Under the pieces are notes generated by a model. The model saw only the letters and a program-made list of their open reading frames with translations, had not been told where the DNA came from and did no database searches. 8,685 nt of DNA from assembly GCA_023433855.1 (NCBI GenBank), contig JAEYTV010000370.1, forward strand, positions 1-8,685, given 5' to 3'. Below are positions 6,845 to 8,685 of this stretch, one piece after another. Every line of letters begins with the position of its first letter. The first letter of the stretch is position 1. The stretch is from Pseudomonadota bacterium (GTDB taxonomy: Bacteria; Pseudomonadota; Alphaproteobacteria; Rhizobiales; Rhizobiaceae). A program made the position numbers and the translations under genes.

Positions 6845-7060
6845 ATGGAAAACGACCTGACAATCCCCGAAGTGCTGGTAGATCCATTGATCGCGCAGCT
6901 TCGTCTGGCTGATCGGATCGGCAATGCATCCTTTGCCCAGTTGATGGAAAGCGCCGCCCGCGTCCACGCGCGGCAGGTCACCGGCCCTGTCGACCAGGGC
7001 GGGGTCGAGGCGTTTTATCATCGCCTCGATCAGACAGCGGAAAACAACCGGCTGGCGTGA
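6845..7060 (+). CDS. Small conserved-looking hypothetical protein, 71 aa
   Basis: I do not recognise the family. Evidence that it is real: an ATG with a good Shine-Dalgarno GAGGA (6834-6838) at proper spacing, codon choice like the neighbouring genes, and a sensible amphipathic helical composition (VLVDPLIAQLRLADRIG, then FAQLMESAARVHARQV). There is no signal peptide, membrane segment, Cys cluster or DNA-binding motif; it would be a small cytosolic protein. It diverges from the MFS gene and is followed by the structured segment at 7063-7215. A 10-bp hairpin lies inside its last third, at 7003-7031. An overlapping minus-strand frame of 108 codons exists but has no comparable start signal and would run through the MFS promoter region. 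Confidence 0.65.
   Translation: MENDLTIPEVLVDPLIAQLRLADRIGNASFAQLMESAARVHARQVTGPVDQGGVEAFYHRLDQTAENNRLA
7003..7031 (+). repeat. 10-bp hairpin inside the small gene
   Basis: TCGAGGCG (7005-7012) pairs perfectly with CGCCTCGA (7022-7029) across the loop TTTTATCAT, and a G-T and a G-C pair extend the stem to 10 (7003-7031). It lies in the coding sequence for VEAFYHRLDQ. The stem carries the same CGAGGC/GCCTCG words found in the downstream structured segment. Confidence 0.6.
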
Positions 7061-7062
7061 TT

Positions 7063-7215
7063 GCCCGCCTCAGGTGGTTGGCCTCGCCCGCCAGGGACCC
7101 AGGCGGGCCGACGGATGTGGTCGGCCGAGGCACCCCCGAGCCTCGACCTTCCACAATCGACCGGCGCCTGTGCCGCCGGGACTGCAAGGTCCATAAACCA
7201 CCTCGAGTCCTGGGC
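7063..7215. ncRNA. Candidate structured RNA (or structured 3' UTR)
   Basis: Starting 3 bases after the stop codon of the small gene, the segment closes on itself. Outer stem: 7063-7066/7212-7215, 7069-7071/7205-7207 and AGGTGGTT 7072-7079 with AACCACCT 7196-7203. Inside is a Y-shaped domain with three helices meeting almost without gaps: 7081-7086/7126-7131, 7087-7092/7102-7107 and 7108-7112/7120-7124. A second arm follows: GACCTT 7145-7150 with AAGGTC 7186-7191, and CCGGCG 7161-7166 with CGCCGG 7174-7179. About 44 pairs, nearly all Watson-Crick, so either strand could fold. It does not match 4.5S, 6S, tmRNA, RNase P or cobalamin riboswitch signatures that I know. The gap lies between convergent genes, so it is not a leader of map. 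High GC alone favours folding, hence moderate confidence; strand and transcription are unknown. Confidence 0.4.
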
Positions 7216-7308
7216 TCGCAACTGAAGCTCGTTGTTCAGGTTAGCCGTTAAGGTTACCCCCGGACCCCGTCAGGCGTCATCGTCAGGCCGGCAGCCGCGG
7301 CCGAAGCA

Positions 7309-8064
7309 TCACGCCGCCAGTGTCAGGATGACCGGGCCGTTCCGAGTTGCGACGACAGTGTGCTCATATTGCACGGTTGGAGCCCTCGGGTCGCTGTAAA
7401 GTGTCCAGGGATCACCATTGGCGCCGTCTTCTGCCCAGTTGGCGCCGAGTGACAGAAACGGCTCGACCGTGAACACCAGGCCTTCCTCCAGCACGCGGCT
7501 TTCGTCCGGATCCGGCCAGGTCGGCACTTCCTTCGGCTCTTCATGGAGAGCGCGACCAATGCCGTGGCTGGAAAGATTGGTGATCAGCGTGTAGCGGTTC
7601 TTCTTGGCGAAGGCGCCGATCGCCTGACCGATTGCGGCGACCGGCCTGCCGGTCCTGACCTGCTGCAGCCCTGTCCAGAGCGCACGCCGTCCGTCGCGGC
7701 AAAGCTTCTCCACCTCGCGCTTGACGGGAGGCACCGCGAACGAGGCTCCCGTGTCGCTGAAGTAACCGTCCTTGACGGCCGAGACATCGACATTGACCAG
7801 ATCGCCGGCCTGGATGACCCGGTCGCCGGGAATGCCGTGTGCCACTTCCTCGTTGACGCTGATGCAGGTCGCCCCGGGAAACTGATAACAGGTTTCGGGG
7901 GCCGATTGAGCGCCCGCGTTCTCCAGGAACTTGCGACCGATGTCGTCCAGTTCACGCGTCGTGATTCCGGGCTCCAGCGCCTTGGCCATGACTTCGACGG
8001 CCTGTGCACAGATGCGCCCGATTTCCTTCAGCTTCGAAAGTTCGTCGTCGGTGGAGATGACCAT
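7309..8064 (-). CDS. map: Type I methionine aminopeptidase
   Basis: Removes the initiator methionine from nascent proteins after deformylation; a dinuclear metal (Co/Fe/Mn) cytosolic enzyme. The 251-residue protein is the usual length for the bare type Ia catalytic domain. All metal and catalytic residues expected from E. coli MetAP are present: H76 (VAHGIPG), D93 (NVDV), D104 (SDTGASF), H167 (SSHGIGR), E201 (VEPFL) and E234 (YEHTVV). No N-terminal zinc-finger extension. The ATG is preceded by a modest AGG-containing ribosome binding site. The LLM oxidoreductase gene ends 63 bases upstream on the same strand without a clear terminator between, so cotranscription is possible. Rhizobia often carry two map genes; which one this is cannot be decided here. 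Confidence 0.95.
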   Translation of the reverse strand: MVISTDDELSKLKEIGRICAQAVEVMAKALEPGITTRELDDIGRKFLENAGAQSAPETCYQFPGATCISVNEEVAHGIPGDRVIQAGDLVNVDVSAVKDGYFSDTGASFAVPPVKREVEKLCRDGRRALWTGLQQVRTGRPVAAIGQAIGAFAKKNRYTLITNLSSHGIGRALHEEPKEVPTWPDPDESRVLEEGLVFTVEPFLSLGANWAEDGANGDPWTLYSDPRAPTVQYEHTVVATRNGPVILTLAA

Positions 8065-8127
8065 TGCCAGCCTGTTTCTTGTGATGTCCGTTGGATCGGA
8101 ACGGTTTCGCGCCGTCGCCGCCGCGCG

Positions 8128-8685
8128 TCAATTCTTTTCGGCTGCGGCGACCTCTTTCCTGACGAGCGGCGCCACCTTTGTGCCGTAGAGCTCGATACCC
8201 CGCATGATCTGGTCATGCGGCATCGGCCCTATGGCCATCTGCAGCAGGAAGCGATCCATGCCGAACACCCTGTGAGCGGCAACGATCTTCTCGGCCACGA
8301 GTTCCGGCTCGCCGACAAAGAGGTTGCCGAGCGCGCCGCGGGCATGATCGAACTGCGCCCGGCTCGTTGGCCCCCAGCCGCGTTCCCGGCCGATGCGGTT
8401 CATGACTTCCGCCTGCGGCCCGTAGAACTGGTCAGCCGCAGCTTCCGTCGTATCGGCAATGAAGCCGTGAACGTTGATGCTGGTCTTCAGAGCGGCCGGG
8501 TCATGGCCGGCGCGGCGGGCCGCCTCGCGATAAAGGTCGAAGAGGGGCGCAAAGCGCGGATATTCCCCGCCGATGATGGCGACCGCCAGCGGCAGGCCGT
8601 AGGCTCCCGCGCGCGCGACGGATTGCGGCGTTCCACCGACGGCGATCCACACCGGCAGGGGATCCTGCAGGGGTCGGGGATAGAC
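8128..8685 (-). CDS. LLM class flavin-dependent oxidoreductase, C-terminal part
   Basis: The visible 185 residues read in frame from the right edge (VYPRPLQDPLPVWIAVGGTP...) to a TGA at 8128. The P-L-P-V-W-I-A-V-G-G-T-P block followed by S-x-x-R-A-G is the phosphate-binding strand and loop of the luciferase-like (LLM) TIM barrel that binds FMN or F420. The remainder fits the C-terminal half of the barrel: GEPELVAEKIVAAHRVFGMDRFLLQMAIGPMP includes the late strand before the final helix. Family role: reduced-flavin-dependent monooxygenase or oxidoreductase; substrate unknown. The GTG at 8652 is only an internal codon, not the start; the N-terminus lies beyond the window. It is upstream of map on the same strand. 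The family is well supported, the reaction is not. Confidence 0.88.
   Translation of the reverse strand, partial: VYPRPLQDPLPVWIAVGGTPQSVARAGAYGLPLAVAIIGGEYPRFAPLFDLYREAARRAGHDPAALKTSINVHGFIADTTEAAADQFYGPQAEVMNRIGRERGWGPTSRAQFDHARGALGNLFVGEPELVAEKIVAAHRVFGMDRFLLQMAIGPMPHDQIMRGIELYGTKVAPLVRKEVAAAEKN

Noticed and set aside
6695..7021. Minus-strand 108-codon frame opposite the small gene
   Set aside because: It runs across the divergent promoter region into the MFS upstream area and lacks start signals; the plus-strand gene has a strong Shine-Dalgarno.
7063..7215. Cobalamin riboswitch, 6S, 4.5S, tmRNA or RNase P RNA
   Set aside because: Signature strings I would expect (for example the 4.5S GGAAGGAAGC loop, the RNase P core, the cobalamin box) are absent, and the fold is multibranched rather than a rod; there is also no downstream gene for a riboswitch.
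7030..7221. Minus-strand 63-codon frame over the structured segment
   Set aside because: TTG start, no ribosome binding site, low-complexity Gly/Arg/Pro product; the nucleotide pairing explains this region better.
7268..7287. CGTCAGG repeated with 13-base spacing downstream of map
   Set aside because: Only two copies of a 7-mer in GC-rich DNA; no further periodic copies, so not called an array or operator.
8101..8127. Terminator between the LLM oxidoreductase and map
   Set aside because: A GCGC-type 5-bp stem is possible but no U-tract follows on the minus strand.

Overview
The window looks like chromosomal DNA of a Rhizobiales alphaproteobacterium, most likely Rhizobiaceae. The evidence is the high GC in most genes (hand counts about 65% in sampled der lines and 69% in sampled transporter lines), a Der GTPase with a long acidic linker and an NKSE motif, and a BacA/SbmA peptide transporter. 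I would not name a genus from this alone.

Layout. The end of a family-4-type glycosyltransferase (+, cut by the left edge) converges on a two-gene minus-strand unit: a membrane-anchored TPR protein of the YfgM/TPR_21 type followed 31 nt later by der (ribosome assembly GTPase). Divergent from that unit is a secreted polysaccharide-deacetylase-like protein (+). After a gene-free stretch of about 380 bases with hairpins comes bacA (-, SbmA/BacA peptide uptake), with a textbook intrinsic terminator behind it. Upstream of bacA are four GTAAC-type boxes that run into the end of a YbfB/YjiJ-type MFS transporter (-). Divergent from the transporter is a small unrecognised 71-residue protein (+). It is followed by a densely structured intergenic segment, then by methionine aminopeptidase (map, -) and the C-terminal part of an LLM flavin oxidoreductase (-, cut by the right edge).

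How the genes relate. The TPR protein and der form a housekeeping envelope/ribosome unit, an arrangement reminiscent of yfgM-bamB-der in gammaproteobacteria but without bamB. The glycosyltransferase, deacetylase and BacA all concern the cell envelope, but they are in separate transcription units. The LLM oxidoreductase and map are close enough to be cotranscribed.

Best candidates for something undescribed: (1) a 153-nt segment at 7063-7215, just after the small ORF, which can fold into one closed multibranched structure with about 44 perfect pairs and an alternative mutually exclusive helix; (2) the cluster of GTAAC boxes in front of bacA; (3) the markedly low GC of bacA (about 55%) against its neighbours. 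No CRISPR array, transposase, rRNA or tRNA was seen.
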